A DNA stretch of 64,000 nt, from the NCBI GenBank assembly GCA_039707465.1, contig CM077647.1, positions 175,580,663-175,644,662 of the forward strand, read 5' to 3'. The DNA is from Rhabdophis nuchalis (taxonomy: Eukaryota; Chordata; Lepidosauria; Squamata; Natricidae). Shown piece by piece: positions 22,835 through 36,700 of the stretch (its first letter is position 1; each line of letters starts with the position of its first letter). The notes under the pieces were generated by a model, which was not told the DNA's origin, did no database searches, and saw only the letters and a program-made list of their open reading frames with translations. Position numbers and translations under genes: made by a program.

Positions 22835-23095
22835 CAGGCATAGCTGAAAGTTGAAGTGAATTGGTTCTCCCAAACTGGTCCAAACTGGGAGAATCCCAAC
22901 CCTGCTTAGCCAGTTCCCCCAAAATTGCTGATATGAGTAGGCCTTCCTGTCCTCTACCACCCCCCGGAGTCCATTTAAGCTTACACTGATTGCTTTGGTG
23001 ACTCCATCCAGCCACCTCATTCTCTGTCATCCCCTTCTTCTTTTGCATTCAATCTTTCCAAGCATTAGGCTATTCTCCAGTGAGCCCTTCTTTCT
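22835..23095 (-). mobile_element. Bov-B-related 3' fragment
   Basis: The minus strand contains gaatgaggtggctggatgga and gtcaccaaagcaatcagtgt, then ggtagaggacaggaaggcct, which is the Bov-B 3' region also seen at 6760-6820. It could be the tail of a SINE that borrowed the Bov-B end. Confidence 0.6.
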
Positions 23096-23097
23096 CA

Positions 23098-23722
23098 TTA
23101 GAATAGAATAGAATAACTGAGTTGGAAGAGCCCTTGGGGGTCTTCTAGTCCAACCCCCTGCTCAAGCAGGAAACCCTACACCATTTCAGAAAAATGGTTA
23201 TCCAACATCTTCTTAAAGACTTCCAGTGTTGGGGCATTCCCAACTTCTGGAGGCAAGTTGTTCCACTGATTAATTATTCTATCAGGAAATTTATCCTCAG
23301 TTCTAAGCTGCTTCTCTCCTTGATTAGTTTCCACCCATTACTTCTTGTTCTACCCCTGGGTGCTTTGGATAATAGTTTGACTCCCTCTTCTTTGTGGCAG
23401 CCCCTGAGATATTGGAATACTGCTATCATGTCTCCCCTAATCCTTCTTTCCATTAGACTAGACATACCCAGTTCCTGCAACCGTTCCTCATATGTTTTAG
23501 CCTCCAGCCCCCTAATCATCTTTGTTGCTGTTCTCTGCACTCTTTCTAGAGTCTCCACATATTTTCTACATTGTGGCAACCAAAACTGAATGCAGAATTC
23601 CAAGTGTGACCTTAACAAGGCACTATAAAGTGATATTAACACTTCACGTGATCTTGATTCTATCCCTCAGTTTATGCAGCCTAGAACTGTGTTGGCTTTT
23701 TAAAGAAGAGATTCATTTCACG
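23098..23722 (-). mobile_element. CR1 LINE 3' fragment
   Basis: The minus frame 23274-23642 encodes SLYSALLRSHLEFCIQFWLP, LERVQRTATKMIRGLEAK and [19 protein letters not shown], the CR1 reverse transcriptase end. The 3' UTR ends in an (AGAAT)n tail at about 23098-23112. Paralogous to 57064-57440. Confidence 0.88.
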
Positions 23723-23727
23723 TGATC

Positions 23728-23905
23728 TTGCCAAAGCATTTGAGTTTCATCTTCAGGATCTGGCCTTCTAAAGAGCAGTCAGGGTTGATCTCCTCTAGGA
23801 CTGACCAGTTGGACCATCTTGCAGTCCAAGGGACTCGCAGGAGTCTTCTTCAGCACCATAGTTCAAAGGTCTCAATTCTTTGGCACTCAACCTTTCTTAT
23901 TAATT
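23728..23905 (-). mobile_element. Bov-B LINE fragment
   Basis: The minus strand matches 6510-6670 ([13 protein letters not shown] reading, then the LEEINPDC and LKYFG region). Paralogous to 57460-57635. Confidence 0.8.
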
Positions 23906-24563
23906 AATATTAATGCTATAAACATTAACTATTAACCCAATATTAATATTTCTTATTATTCCTTTAAAACATATAAACAATAAATGATTTTCTCCTGGTG
24001 GATCCATTCATACTTTATTTTGTGAAAATATGGTAGAAAAAAAATGCTTCAATAAATACTTTCAAAGCATATATTTTATTTCAAATGTCTCTTATATTAC
24101 TTTCATTGGTATTTGGTCATAGTTGAACCATTGGCCAATTGTTATCTCATCAAAACAAAATAATTATCTCCTACAGGAATCACCATGTTTTCTTGGCTGG
24201 GACAAAACATGAAAGTCTGCACAGAAGGGAATGATATTCAGAAAGAGTCAAGGCATCAGCTTAGATAAAAAGGAACACTTGAACCACAGAAAGATTGGCA
24301 CAAGGGTAATAATGGCTCTGTCAGACTCATTGCTTCAGGTTTCTAACCACTGTTCTTTTCTTCCAGAATATCTGTTCAAATCCTGGTGATATTCAAGATA
24401 CAAATTTGCACTCACGTCGATCTTCAAATAGAAAACAATACATTTTCTCATTAAGTGCATTCTCAGATAGAAACCTTGGATCAATCTTTAGATGAAGTAT
24501 TGAATTACATGTGCTTCCTGATCGATAGGATAGAAGGCTAACCATTGTCAAAACAACCAAAAC
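23906..24563 (+). promoter_or_regulatory. 5' flank of V2R gene C
   Basis: About 650 bp that are almost identical to the block upstream of gene D (57650-58308), so they moved with the gene. A 5' UTR and possibly an upstream non-coding exon are expected here, but no TATA box or start site can be fixed by eye. Confidence 0.4.
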
Positions 24564-24763
24564 ATGAAGATGTTTCTTTTGATGTTTTTGGTGCACAAAG
24601 TAGTTGCTCTGAGCTGCCCTGCAAGTGATGCTTTCCTTGTTCCACATGAGTGGTACCAGCCTGGTGACGTCATCGTTGGTGGGATTACATCTCACATGGG
24701 TTACCACTTTTATGAATTTACATTTAGTGAAAATCCTTCTAAAAAACCTTATGACATACCGAC
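24564..24763 (+). CDS. V2R gene C exon 1
   Basis: 200 bp from ATG to donor gtaag. It encodes the signal peptide and the N terminus ([19 protein letters not shown]) and ends in phase 2. It differs from gene D by about five replacements and one silent change. Confidence 0.9.
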
Positions 24764-27700
24764 GTAAGATTTTCCCCTCTCTTATCTAATGTTACCTAGA
24801 TTTTCAAAAACACTTTATACGGCTAAAAAGTTTTTAGTATAATCTATGCCTTTCTTTTTTTCTTTCTTTTTTTCTTTCTTTCCTCCCTTCCTTCCTTCCT
24901 TCTTTCAATTGTATCATGTTATGAAAGAAGAAATAAACTTCTTTACCCGCGCCCCGATGGAGGACCTCGTGGCCGCATGGAATATTGCGACCACGGGAGC
25001 CTTGGATCGGGTCCCGCCCTTGCGGCCTCTCTTGCGGCGCCGAAACACCCTGGCTCCTTGGTTTACCGAGGAGTTACGGGTGATGAAACGCCGCAAGAGA
25101 TGCCTAGAGGGAAGATGGAGGTCTACCCGTTCTGAATCTGACCGGACACAGGTAAGAGCCCATTTACGGACTTACATTGTGGCGCTGAGAGTAGCCAAAC
25201 GCCATCATTGTGCTACTCTCATAGCATCCGCAGACAACCGCCCTGCAGCCCTGTTTAGGGTGACCCGCTCCCTCCTTCAACAGAGGGTGAGGGAAGCCCC
25301 GTTACAGGGTAGAGCAGAGGAATTTGTGATTTTTCTGCAGGAGAAAATCGCTCAGATACAGAACGAGTTAGCCCCCGTTCATGGCCCAGTGGGATGCCAC
25401 GAGACAGATCTTGTTTGGGAGGAGTTTGACTCCGTTGCTTCCGAGGATATGGACAGGTTACGTGGACGACTGCGAGCCACCACATGTTTATTGGACCCGT
25501 GTCCCTCCTGGCTTGTACTGGCATCCTGGGAGGTGACACAAGGCTGGCTCCAAGAGGTTGTCAACGCATCCTTAAGTGAGGGTTCCTTGCCTGCTTCCCT
25601 AAAAGAAGCGATGGTGAGGCCCCTCCTTAAGAAGCCCTCTTTGGATCCAGCTCTATTAAATAACTATCGTCCAGTCTCCAACCTTTCCTTTTTGGCGAAG
25701 GTTGTTGAGAGTGTGGTGGCACAACAGTTTCCCCGTCACCTGGAGGAAGTTGATTATCTAGACCCGCGCCAGTCCGGCTTTCGGCCCGGGCATAGCACCG
25801 AGACGGCATTGGTCGCATTGGTGGATGATCTCTGGAGGGCCAGAGATGGGGGGGTGTTCCTCCATCCTGGTCCTATTAGACCTCTCAGCGGCTTTCGATA
25901 CCATCGACCATGGTATCCTATTGCATCGGCTGGGGGGGTTGGGGGTGGGAGGCACTGTTTTGCGGTGGTTCTCCTCCTACCTCTCTGGCCGATCGCAATT
26001 TGTGTTGGCAGGGGAGCAGAGGTCGACCCCGAGACCCCTCACATGCGGGGTGCCTCAGGGGTCGGTCCTCTCGCCTCTCCTGTTTAATGCATACATGAAG
26101 CCGCTGGGTGAGATCATCCGTGGTTTTGGGGTAGAGTACCACCTTTATGCTGATGACACCCAGCTATATATATCTACCCCAAACCACCCCAATGATGCCG
26201 TAGCGGTGATGTGCCAGTGCCTGGAAGCCGTGCGGATCTGGATGGGAAGTAACGGACTCGGGCTCAACCCGACCAAGACCGAGTGGCTGTGGTTTCCGGC
26301 TGCCCGTTTCAACCAGCTCACTCCAACGCTGGCCATAGGGGGCGAACAGCTTGCCCCTGTGGATGGGGCGCGCAATTTGGGTGTCCTCCTGGATACCCGG
26401 CTGTCCATGGAAGATCAAGTGACAGCCGTGGCCAGGAGGGCATTTTACCAGGTTCGCCTGGTTCGCCAATTGCGCCCCCTATTGGATCGGGACGCCCTTC
26501 GCACAGTCACTCATGCCCTCGTGACATCCCGACTGGACTATTGTAACTCTCTCTAGATGGGGCTTCCCTTGAGGTGCACCCGGAGACTTCAGCTAGTCCA
26601 GAATGCAGCCGCGCGAGCAATTATGGGTACCACAAGGTATACCCATGTAACACCGCTCTTGCGCGAGCTGCACTGGCTGCCTGTTGTCTTCCGGGTGCGC
26701 TTCAAGGTATTAATTATCATCTTTAAAGCGCTCCATGTCTCGGGACCTAGCTATCTGCGGGATCGGATCCTGCCTCATACATCCTCACGGCCGATTCGCT
26801 CCCACAGAGAGGGACTTCTCCGGGTGCCGTCCACTAGACTCTGTCAGCGGGCGACACCCAGGGGAAGGGCTCTCTCTGTGGCGGGCCCAGCCCTCTGGAA
26901 CGACCTCCCTCCCGACATTAGGAGCACCACGGACCTCCGCTCCTTCCGTCTTAAATTAAAAACACACTTCTTCTGCCTGGCCGGCCTGGGATAGTTACTC
27001 CTCTGTTCTTGGGTTTATTGGGGATTTTTAGTTTAGTTAGTTTTAATGGGTATTTTAGCACAGGTATTGTTTAATTTATTTTTAATATGAAATGTTGTAT
27101 ATAGTTATTGTTTTTATTCTCCTTGTGCACCGCCCCGAGTCCCTGTGGGGAGAGGGTGCGGTCTATAAGTATTAAATTATTATTATTATTATATTATTTA
27201 CAATATTTTAGTCTTTCACATGAAATGTACAAAATTTCAGATCAAGGAATCTCTTTTGGCACATTTACTGAGGTAAAGATAATTTTTAGTAGCATTTGGC
27301 ATTATCTCTCATTACAAAACATATGTAGAAAGGCATGATTTTTACACCAGCACAATTGAGAGCGTTCTAACAAATTGCATCACTGTTTGGTTTGGTGGCG
27401 GCAGTGTCTCAGATAGAAAGTCCATACAGAGAGTGATAAGGACAACCGAGAAGTTTAGAGCAATCTCAGTTCGTTCCTGTTGTTCAGGATACTATTTATA
27501 AACACCATGTACTTAGTGCTCAACCATTTTTTTCACCATGTGCATGTATATGTCAGAACTAGACTGCATTGTTTCTCTGTGTCATATAACATAATTTTGT
27601 ACTTATCATTTATTTATTTTGTCATATTGATGTAGTGCATGTTGGAGGTGGTGACCCTTTGAGAGCTTTATGTAACAAAGTTTTATTTTTTTATTTTTTT

Positions 27701-30700
27701 ATTTTATTTTTATTTATTCTTGTAAAAAAAGCCATAATTTTAAACATATTTGCTGTCACAGCATGAAAGAAACATAAGTAACCAAAATTAACATAAAACA
27801 TTTTTAAAAATTGACATAAAAATCCTAATAGTAGCATAATATTTAACCTCAGCGTTTACGCTATATACAACCCACCTAGATAAACTACCTAGTATTTCAT
27901 CAGTTCTTATTCATCATTAAATTTCTTATTAATATAGTTCACCAATATCCAAATTAAGCATGTATTGTTGCTTCAGTCATTGCTATTCCATTGTTTCCGT
28001 ATCCAATTATGCCACCTCTTCCATGAATTTTAGGATTCTGAATCCTTTTTCCCTTTAAATGATATCGTTAATCTGTCCGATTCTGCGCACTCATTGATTT
28101 TGTTTATCACTGCCCTATCTGTCTGTATTTCTTCACTTTTCCACTCCTGGGCAAATGCCAATCTTGCTGCAATAATTATATGCAACACCAGAAACCATAT
28201 ATCCATACTAATATCTGGGGGCTTAAGTCCTAAAAGGAAGGTTTCCGGTTTCAGTTCCAGTCGATATTGGGTAATTTCTATTAGCCACTGTATTATACTT
28301 TTCCAGAATTTGACCGCCGTCGGGCAGGTGCACCACTGATGAGAATTGTCAATTTTCTCTTTCAAATGGGGTATTTAAATTTTTGCAGTATATTCACCAA
28401 ATTTCATCAACATGTCCTCGCCTTGGCTTTTGCTGTGAAGGAGATCAATGAGGACTCCAAGATCTTACCTAATGTCACTCTTGGGTTCCACATCTATGAT
28501 AGTTACTACAATTCAAGGATGACCTATCGCACCACTCTGGACCTGCTTTTCAAATCCCAGGAATTTGTCCCTAACTACAAGTATGACAGCCAGGAGAATC
28601 TCATGGCTATCATTGGGGGATTGGATTTTGTCACATCCTCTCATATTGCTGAAATTAGAGGATTCTTCAAAATTCCACAAGTAAGTTGTGAAAAGAGTTA
28701 AAGAGGAAAAATGTATTCTATTTTTGATGTTCTTTTCTATTAATTAAGGATTGTTAAATCTTAAGCTTAGGTTTATATTAAGATGTTCTCCCTGACTTAA
28801 AATCTATTAGTTAGCATAATTTTGGAAACTACAATGCCAAATACAAGAAGAGAGGATCCACAGACACTTCATCCCAATGGTGGGTTGCCAATTTTTTTTA
28901 CTACCAGTTTGATCGTTTGATGTGCAGAAGCATTTGGGCAGGTGGGCGGAGTCTCCTGCTTCTGCTACTACTGGTTCGCCCAATCCGGGCCGAACCTGGA
29001 GCAACTCACCTTTGTTCTGCCCCCAATGGAACATCGCATTCTTTGTTTCTACCAAAATAATTATATGTGTGTGAAATAATTCCAATAAATTCATTTCTAT
29101 ATTAATACTTAGAAGAATTTCAGGAAAATAATTCCTTTCGTTCATAAATTTTGTATGAAAACCACATCGGGAAAATTGCATTTGATCTTACAACTCAACA
29201 GTATATTACTCCACTTTCTTGCAGTTTGCTTATGGCTCACTACCCAAAGAAGAATTTGAGACCGATAAGCTCTCTTCACTTTATTTCATGGTCCCCAAAG
29301 AGGACCATCAGTACATTGGGATTGTTCAACTGCTTCACCATTTCAGGTGGACGTGGATTGGGATATTTACTGTTGATAACAACGATGGAGAAAATTTCTT
29401 ACAGAAAATTCAACCGTTGCTTTCCCAGAATGGAATCTGCTCATCGTTCATAGAAAGGCTTGCACAGCTAATCCACTTAGAAAACTTTCCAGAATTATAT
29501 CAAAAAATCGGTACTATTCCCATAAATTGGATAAATAGCAAAGCCAATGCATTTCTCGTCTATGGAGAATCGGTGCCAATTATGTGGCTAAGATTTGTCA
29601 CATTTATAGTAGATCCTGAAAGCAAGGAAATTGCATTTTTTAGAAGGGTGTGGATCATGACTGCCCAGATTGATTTCGTATTATCAGGATTTCAAATCAG
29701 TTGGGATCTCCACATGTTCCATGGGGCTATTTCCTTCACCATTCATTCAATAGCAGTTGCCGGTTTCAAGGAATTTCTTCAGACCATCAATCTTCTTTCA
29801 GTCTCCAGAGATGGGTTTCTGCAGGAAGTTTGGGAACAATTATTTGATTGTTCATTTCCAAAACCAGAATTACAAGAAATAGACAATAGGAAATGCAATG
29901 GGGAGATGAAGCTGGAGGATCTTCCTGCACCTGCCTTTGAAATGGAAATGACTGGCCAAAGCTATAGCATATACAATGCTGTTTATGCTGTGGCTCATGC
30001 TTTGCAGGCTCTATACACATTACGGTACAATAGAAAAAAACCTATGATGGGTAAAAATCCTCACCTTCCACATCTCCAGGCTTGGCAGGTATTCTCTTTG
30101 CTTTGGACACTTCTTTTGTTTCAATAAGCAGCTTGATGTAGAATTATCTTTTGAAGCCATTGTGGAAAGTTACAATATATTTTTCATGTGGAATCAAGCA
30201 TGAGAAAACAATCTAGAAATAAGAAGGAATTTCCTGATGGTGAGAACAATGAACAATTACCATATTTTTCAGAGTATAAGACATACTCCCTCCTAAAAGT
30301 GGGTAAAAATTGGGGTTTGTCTTATACAGTGAATGTTACTGAAGCCCCGTCTACCAACCTGCCCTTTGGCCTTTTTCATGTGCATGTACAGTGGGTGGCT
30401 GCTCTTTTGGTCTCAGACATGTGCATGCGCAAGCTCCCATTTTGGCATTAGGTGCTGAAAGGTTCGCCAACACTGATCTAGGTGGAATTAGTTGTCTAAA
30501 TAGTGAATCTAAACCATAAAGAATTACAAAATTCCAAAATCTTTTTTTCATTCTGATTCAGTCAATTCTGACTTTTCCTTACATTGATATCAAATTAAAT
30601 ATATAGTGTAGATATGTACATTTTCATGCAATACTGATTATCAGTCTAAGCTTAATAATATTATAAGAATGGGAAGGATGAATGAATGAAACTTGGATAT

Positions 30701-33700
30701 GAATTTCTCTTATCTACTCTATCGCTTTCCATTTCCCTCTCTCTTTTATTCCCTTTCAAATAGCTCCATTCACCTCTTCAAGGTATTTCTTTTAACAATT
30801 CAGCTGGGGAGAGAGTGTCCCTGAATGAGAAACGGGAAGCCACAGGTGGATTCGACATCACCAACTTGATCACTTTTCCAAACAGATCCTTTCAGAGAGT
30901 GAGAGTTGGAAAGCTGGATCTAGAGGCTCCAAAAGGGAAAGAATTATGGATCGATGAAGATATGATTGTCTGGAATCAAGCTTTTAACCAGGTATCAAAT
31001 TGGTGATTCCACCTTAATCCATTATTGTCAAGGTTCGCTTCTTCGAATACTCAAGAAAGACCATACTTAATCATAGTTTAGAATGAATAAGGTTACTTTT
31101 ACTGAATACAGAAGAACAGCAATCAAAGGTCAAGCAGGAAGTGACTAGTTTATTTTTTTTTTTGAAGTTTTTATAATATTTTACAATATTTCACCCAGTG
31201 CTATACAAGACAAAAGGAAGAGTTGGTTTCAAGTGTCTTCTGTTATCTTTAAGATCTCCAAAATCCACGTTCTCTAGGTACAGGCGTCAAGGCATCCAAA
31301 GTTCCAAGTGCGTAGTCCACAAATGGCTTCCAAGTCTTCCAAAAGATATCTTTTTTATAAACCCCCTCTCTGAATTTAATATCACACGTCATTTTATCAT
31401 TTAAGGCTAATTTCCACATTTCACAGAACCATTCTTCTATTTTAATATTTACCTCTATTTTCCAATATCTTGCTATTACAATCCTACCCATTATAATCAT
31501 AATTCTGATCAATTCTTTCTCATGTTTTGTTAACTCAGGTTCATTAATTATCAATAACAATATAGTTTCTGATCTCAATATTATTATTCTTTTCATCATT
31601 TCACCCATCGTTTTTTCTAATTGCTGCCAAAACTTTTTAATTTTCACACATTTATACCACATATGTTCATAAGTTCCCACTTCCATATTACATCTCCAAC
31701 ATTTATCGCTCATTTTTTTATCTATCAATGATAATCTTAATGGGGTCCAATACCATTTCCAAACAACCTTGAAATTATGCTCTTTAATCCTTATAGACAA
31801 AGTCCTCATGATTCGACTCTTCCAGTTCTCATTCCAATCCAAATCCAATATTTTAATCTTAAGGTCTTCCTCCCAATTCCTTTTCATTACCATTTGTGGA
31901 TTTCCATCAAAATTTATAATCTTATATATCTTACTAACGAGTCCTTTTAACCCAATTTCATCCTTAATAATTTGAGATACTAAACTTTCAAATTTAGTTT
32001 TACTTCTATCTATTTTACATATTCCCTTTACTTTCATAGTCCATTTTTCTACCTGTATTTTTTCGAACCAATTCAACTCCAATCTTTGAATTACTTTTTT
32101 TTTTCTACTCTCAATTCCTAGAGCTCTTAACCAATTTACTATATTTCCTATATTTTCATCCTCAATTACTTTATCCCGACTTATATTAGTTTTAATCGGC
32201 CAACTTTCAGTTGTCTTCCCCAAGAAAGCTATATCCGGGATCAATTTTTTAACAAATTTATTCCAAATTTTACTCAGCCCCTTTAACCAATAACTATTAA
32301 TTGCCTTTGTTTTTGCTCTATCTAGAAACCATATAGACCCAAATCTCTTAATATCTTTTAGCTCCAGATCACCCCAATGACCATCTCCACCTTTGAGTAT
32401 TTTTATCACGGTTCGAATATTATACGCCCGATAATAATTAAGTAGATTGGGAATTCCCAATCCACCCTCTTTTTGATTTTGATACCACATTTTCTTCATT
32501 ATTCTTGGTTTTTTCCCACCATTACAGAATTTATCCAATTTCTTCTGATATTCTTCTATATCTTTCTCTATCAAATTTAGTGGTAGCATCTCAAACAAAA
32601 AATTGAACTTTGGTAACAACATCATTTTACACATTGCAATTCTACCAAACCAAGACAGCTTTATCTCTTTATACTTATCTATCTTTCTCTCTACTTCCTT
32701 CAACATCACCTCATAATTAATTTTTTTCAATTCTCTAACTTTAAGTGAAAGTGTTATCCCCAAATATTTCAATGTATTCTTAACTCTTATCCCAAATTGT
32801 TCTTGCATATTTTCCCACTCCTTACCATCTTTATTCATTAGTAGTTCAGATTTTGACCAATTTACCTTTAAACCTGTCATTTCTTCAAATTCTATCAAAT
32901 GTTTATTTATCCTCTTTAAATCTTTCTCTATATCTTTCAAAATAATCAAGGTATCATCCGCATACAAATTTATCTTATATCCCTTGTACCCTTCCAATCC
33001 TTCATCTACTTCTATCAATTTAATCAAAATCTCCATAACTAACAAAAATAATGTTGGGGACAAGGGACATCCCTGTCTCGTACCTGCTTCCAATTTAATC
33101 TCTCCCGTCATTGTTCCATTCACCTTTACCTTTGCACTACTTTTTTGATACAATTTTGATATAACATGTATAAATTTATTGCCAAAGCCTAATGCCTCAA
33201 TAATTACCTTAATAGTATCCCATTGTACAGAATCAAAGGCTTTAAAAATATCTAACGATATTATACCTATTTCATTACCATTATTTTCAGCTACATCTAT
33301 AATGTTCAATACTCTTCTAATTATATCACTCATATATCTACCTTTAACAAAACCTACTTGATTATAACTTATATATTTATCTATAAAGCTATTTAATCTA
33401 TTACTTATAATAGCTGTAAATATTTTTGCATCCTGGTTGATTAAAGAAATGGGTCGGTAGGACTCGATCCTCTCAAGATCTTTATCAGGTTTAGGAATTA
33501 TAGATATTACTGTCTTATTCCATGACATCGGGACTTCTCCACCATGTAAAATTCCATTAAATAGTTTTTGCAGTCTTGGTGTTATTAGTTCTTTAAATTC
33601 TTTATAGAATTCAGCAGGTAATCCATCTTCTCCTGGGGTCTTCCCTAGTTTTAACTCTTGTATTATTTCGTTGATCTCCTCCTGTGTTATATCTTTTTCC

Positions 33701-36700
33701 ATCAAATCTTTATATGTTGGATCTATTTTATAGCATATTTTCCAAGATGATTCTTCAATTTTTCTAAATCGATTGATTTCTTTAAATATAATTTTTGAAA
33801 AAAATTCCTAGCTACTTCACATTTCTCCAATCTCTTATAACACCTTGTACCTTTTTCATCTATCAGAGAACCAATTTCTCTCTTTTGAGTTTTATTTTTC
33901 GCCATCTTTGCCAATAACCTAGAATTTTTATTACTAAATTCGAAAAAGTCCCTATTTAAATACCTTACATTTTTTTTAACTAATTCAATATCTTCTTCTA
34001 TCAATTTAGTTTTTAATAAGTTCAATTCCTCCAAACATTTTTTATCTTTCGTAAGTGAGAATTGGTTCTCCAATATCTTAATTTGTCTTGTATCCTGTTC
34101 TATTTTAGTTTTATATTCCCTATATTTTCTACTTGACAATTTAATACTTTCTCCCCTAAATATTGCTTTCATCGTATCCCAAACAATTTCAAATTTAACC
34201 TCTCCATTATCAATCAATCCCCAACTTTCTTCCCATTTTTTGAATATCCATATTTTATCCTCTTCCTTTTTATACAATTTTTCATCATATCTCCAACCTC
34301 TTTCCTTTTTCTCAAAGTTAAAATCTATTTCCATCGTAACTTCTGCATGGTCAGAATCCTTAAAAATTCCCACATCTACTTTATCTACATTATTCAACAA
34401 ATCTTTAGAAACAAAAATATAATCAATTCTTGAATAAGTATTATATACCTTAGAACAAAAGGTATACACCCTTTCAGAACCTTTCAACTCCCTCCAAACA
34501 TCTACCACACTATTTCGAAACATCCATTTGTTTAAAATTTCCCCTTTATTTGTTTGTCTAAAGCGGGTAGGATTATTACTATCAATTCTATCCCTAATTA
34601 AATTAAAATCCCCCGCCACAATTACTTTCCCTACACTTTCTATTTCCAAAATCTTAGTAATTTTATCAAGAAATCCCTTTTGTTTTTCATTCGGTAGATA
34701 TAAGTTAACCAATGTCACTTTTTGCTCATTAATATTCCCTATAATTATTAAATATCTTCCTTCTTCGTCTCTAATTACTTGTTTTTTCTCAAAGTATACC
34801 CTATTTGATATCAATATCGCAACTCCTCTAGCTTTAGAAGTCCCAAAAGATTTTTCATAAATCTGCATACCTTTAATATTCATTCTATTAAAATCCTCAG
34901 ATTTTTGATGAGTTTCCTGCAAAAATAATATGTCAGGTGAGTCCCTTTTAATTTTAAGCTCCAATCTTTTTCTTTTTATATGATTGCCTGTACCCTTAAC
35001 GTTCCATGTCATTATTTTTATAAACCGCATTTAAACAGTAACTTTTTTAATCCTGACCCCTCCTCTTCCTTTATGTGCACACCCAACACCAGACAAAAAA
35101 GACATACAAAAGACACAACAAAAACAAACTTAAAACACAACAACAACAAATAACAATTAATCTTCACCCCCCACATCCTCATTCGAGTTACGCCTCCATA
35201 TAAAGAGTGGGGGGGGGGAACGTGCCCATGGTCGGGTCATTTCTTTCGGGTTATTCTTGTATTCCACTTTCAAAAAAAGAAGATAACACTGGCTTGTCCC
35301 TGCACTCAGCTTCCTGCTTTCTTCTAAGATCCTCCTCCTCAGCTGACGCTCTCTTAGATTCTTCACGGGTTTTCTTATGTTCGGACATTGCCGGAGAGAT
35401 TTCTTTCCGTTTTAAACTTTTAGGATCTTGACCACCAACTGCTCCTTTTTCCTCCAATGTTGGAGATTCCACTTGTATTCCACCCATCTTAAGCATATGA
35501 TCTTTAATTTCTTCTAAATCCTCGTATTTCTCAATCAGCCCAAGCTTCCGTATCAATGTTATGGCATCCGTTTCCGAAGTGATAGTTTGCATTCTCCCTT
35601 TGTAAAAGAATTTCAACTGTTGTAACGGTCTCCAATTATACTTAATATCATTGTCTCTGAGGACTTTTGTAATTGGTTTTAAAAAGAATCTCCATTCTCT
35701 TTCTTCTCTAGAAATATCTGGAAACACTTGAATTTCCTTCCCCTCAAATTTTGGGGGTTCTCCCAGTTCCCTTATTTTTCCCATAACTTCTAATTTATCT
35801 CCAAGGTTTGCAAATCTCACAAGAACATTTCTATTAGCTCCACCTTGTCTCTTGTAACCGATTCTAAAAACACTTACTAAGTCCGCTGCCGTGTATACAA
35901 TTGATGCATCAAGTTCATTCAGCCATTTTAACATTCTTTGCTTCAAATTATCCGCCCTCTCCTCCGGAATCCCACGAATAACAATATTATATTTTCTTGC
36001 CTCTTCTTCCAAAAGACTGATTCTCCTATCTTGTTGCTGATTTTTCAAAAAAATCCCTTCAAACTTACGATCAGACTGTTCCTCATGAACAAAAATCTGT
36101 TTAATATCATCCTTTATAAAATTAATTTCCATGTTTTGCTTTTCAAAGTTAACATTCATGTTATTAACCTCTTCTTTAGTTTTTTGAACCTCCAATGTCA
36201 AATTATCTAAACGATCAGTTACAACAGTTAGTTTTTCCCCAATTGTATTCAATGCTCCTATGATTCGTTCAAATTCAGAAGGCTGTTGAGTCATCGTGTC
36301 AAATCAGTAATCTCTTAAAAAAAAAAAATTAAACCTGCCAAGAGGGTCTTTTATGAAGAAAAAAAGCAGAAACCCCAATGAAATAGAGCTGAGACGGCTT
36401 TTAAAAACACCAAGAAGCCAGAACAGAAGTAAAAAGGCTGGAATCCAAACTCATAAAATACAAAGTCTGTAACTTTTTAGGCTTGCCAGAAGCTCTCGCT
36501 ACATTCAGCATAAACAACCCACTTAAAAAGTTCAAAAAAGTTCAACAGCTTGCAATCCACATAACTCAGCTAATCTTCCGCTGCCTTAATTTTCAAGCCT
36601 GTGTTTCAAGTGTGTTTATGCCTTGTAGCAGATAAAAGAAACTTACAAATCACGACGCTTGTCAGAGCAAGGGCAAGCTGCCATCGCCGCTTCGATCAAA

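Noticed and set aside
30188..30451. Open frame of 87 codons duplicated at 62359-62622, conserved between genes C and D
   Set aside because: It spans a decayed DNA-transposon end and flanking intron; the similarity is explained by the recent duplication.
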